DNA from: Pseudevernia furfuracea
Lineage: Eukaryota > Ascomycota > Lecanoromycetes > Lecanorales > Parmeliaceae
Direction: 5' to 3'
NCBI GenBank assembly: GCA_022315425.1
Contig: JAIUPT010000030.1
Location: 496,001 to 560,000, forward strand
DNA length: 64,000 nucleotides
Shown here: positions 62,953 through 64,000 of the stretch, piece by piece
How positions within the stretch are numbered: the stretch's first letter is position 1
How the letters are laid out: every line of letters begins with the position of its first letter
Translations under genes and position numbers: made by a program
The notes under the pieces: model-generated
What the model was told of the DNA's origin: nothing
The model's input: the letters and a program-made list of their open reading frames with translations, nothing else
The model's database searches: none

Positions 62953-64000
62953 ATGAGACTTTCCAAGGGCATTTTGCTATTTGCATATAGGTCGTTGATC
63001 TGCTTCTCGGAGACTCTGGCGGCCACTGTGCCTCTGATCACCAGGCATGACCAAAATGAGACACATAATGGAAATGAGACCGATATGCTTCAAGGTCCTA
63101 AGTCGCCCAGAACCGGGCTTGGTTCAGACCCAGTCAACACTAGCCACGGTTTGCCTCATGACGGCCAGTTCTTTGAGGCGACTCCCGAAAATATTGAGGC
63201 CTCCAATTTTGGTGCCGCATACGCCGACTGGATTGTGGGAGTCGACAAAAACTCGACTGCTTGGCAAGACAGATTGTCAGAGCCGGACTTTTTTGCAAAG
63301 ACGGTTCTCGAATGGCCTGACGACGTCAATTGTGGCGTCGCCTATAACGGCTGTGATGGAAAGCCCTTGTGTGACGATATCAGCGAGAGGATTGAGAACA
63401 GGACGAGAGCTCGGCAGATTTGCTACACATTTGATTCGTTCCATCACGTGAGCTTGATCAGTGCTCAGATACACGCACGTTTCCCTGCTCTCTTCGAAGT
63501 TTTGGTGAAGCTGACAGTACAGGTAGGAACAAAGTAAAGCAGCCCAAGCCGCAGGCGATGCCAAGTGTAGGGCGCTTGCCTCAACCTTTTTTTGGCAATT
63601 CGATCCGGCCGTTCAGAAACAGTGCGAAGGTTTTGCTAACCTGGCCAAAGCTGGGATCACAGCAGTCATGTACGGTGCCATGGCCGCTGCGCCGCTAATG
63701 GCGCCGGAAGTCATGACAGCCATGGCGACGGGTGAGGAGGTTGCAATTTCTGTGGAGGCTGGAGTCGGGGAGGGTGCTTCACTTGTTGAGAATGGAGCTG
63801 CCGAGGTCGGGGTAGAAGTCGGGGAGGGTTCGACGGGAAGCGTCGGGGGTGAAGCTGGTGAGGGTGAAAGTGCCACAGAAATGGATGGTGGTAATAGTCC
63901 AGGAGTTGGAAGCGGAGGTGGAGAAGGCACACCTGGGTCACCAATCAACGAAGGTGGAAATGAAGGTGGAGAAGGCACACCCGGATCGCCAACCAATGAA
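62953..64000 (+). CDS. Secreted protein with Gly/Glu-rich repeats, cut by window end
   Basis: Exon 1 is 62953-63447; the intron is 63448-63527 (GTGAGC...CAGGTAG); exon 2 runs from 63528 past the window edge. The 165 residues of exon 1 start with a signal-like segment (MRLSKGILLFAYRSLICFSE) and include four Cys (VNCGVAYNGCDGKPLCDD, ICYTF). The splice joins FDSFHH to EQSKAAQAAGDAKCRALAST, then FFWQFDPAVQKQCEGFAN, AGITAVMYGAMAAAPLMAPE and a long Gly/Glu/Ser low-complexity tail whose unit GGGEGTPGSPxNEGG recurs. It is exported or surface-bound by inference. A nearby alternative acceptor (GTACAG, 6 bp earlier) would give a stop, so GGTAG is preferred. Confidence 0.75.

Noticed and set aside
1..64000. 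CRISPR array, rRNA or bacterial operon structure
   Set aside because: No regularly spaced identical repeats with unique spacers, no rRNA-like sequence; introns and domain content are clearly fungal.

Overview
The window looks like chromosomal DNA from a filamentous ascomycete (Pezizomycotina). The evidence is short GT-AG introns (about 43-240 nt) with CTGAC/CTAAC-like branch sites, a HeLo-like/NACHT/ankyrin STAND protein, rhodopsin-domain membrane proteins, a cAMP-receptor-like GPCR, Atg29, a cell-wall-integrity type MAPKK fragment, and AT-rich, C-to-T-looking relic repeats that suggest repeat-induced point mutation (RIP). The class cannot be fixed from sequence alone. I saw no rRNA, no convincing tRNA and no CRISPR. 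Exon coordinates were derived by hand from splice sites and reading phase, and each gene called intact below gives a closed frame.

Layout. 1-8.1 kb is a relic-repeat island: diverged dispersed repeats, two abutting terminal-inverted-repeat elements, a decayed coiled-coil tandem array and a separate ~300-bp TA-flanked inverted-repeat element. One gene sits in it, a cysteine-rich secreted protein with an exact internal 42-codon duplication. 8.1-11.5 kb holds the STAND protein (minus strand). 12.5-16.6 kb holds a conserved unknown gene, a tautomerase-superfamily enzyme and a GPCR. 16.6-19.8 kb is gene-poor. At 19.8-21.0 kb a MAPKK gene stops just after its DFG motif. 21-29 kb is mostly simple-sequence DNA around a disordered-protein gene and a secreted protein.

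29.2-31.2 kb holds a small coiled-coil gene and an ankyrin relic. 33.7-36.7 kb holds two co-oriented oxidoreductases, a D-2-hydroxyacid dehydrogenase and a short-chain dehydrogenase, that may act on sugar acids or hydroxyacids. 37.3-39.9 kb encodes a secreted copper radical oxidase with three chitin-binding modules. 41.2-47.0 kb is a denser core: an acetyl-CoA transporter, a DUF7918-like nuclear-type protein and Atg29. 47.4-49.9 kb is a large repetitive cell-surface protein whose 5' part carries a nonsense codon and a frame break. 51.3-56.3 kb holds an intact rhodopsin-domain gene and a diverged, probably broken, second one on the opposite strand. 57.8-64 kb holds a multi-TM membrane protein, a small secreted protein, a stub with a signal peptide, and the start of another secreted protein that runs off the window.

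The window is therefore a mosaic of housekeeping genes (Atg29, acetyl-CoA transporter), secreted or surface proteins facing the environment, sensory/immune-like receptors, and several genes caught in decay. I found no operon-like system. The strongest leads are the truncated MAPKK, the duplicated secreted Cys-rich protein in the repeat island, the twin inverted-repeat elements, the GC-AG intron in the dehydrogenase, the Gly-to-Glu change in the SDR cofactor loop, and the surface-protein gene with a broken 5' end.
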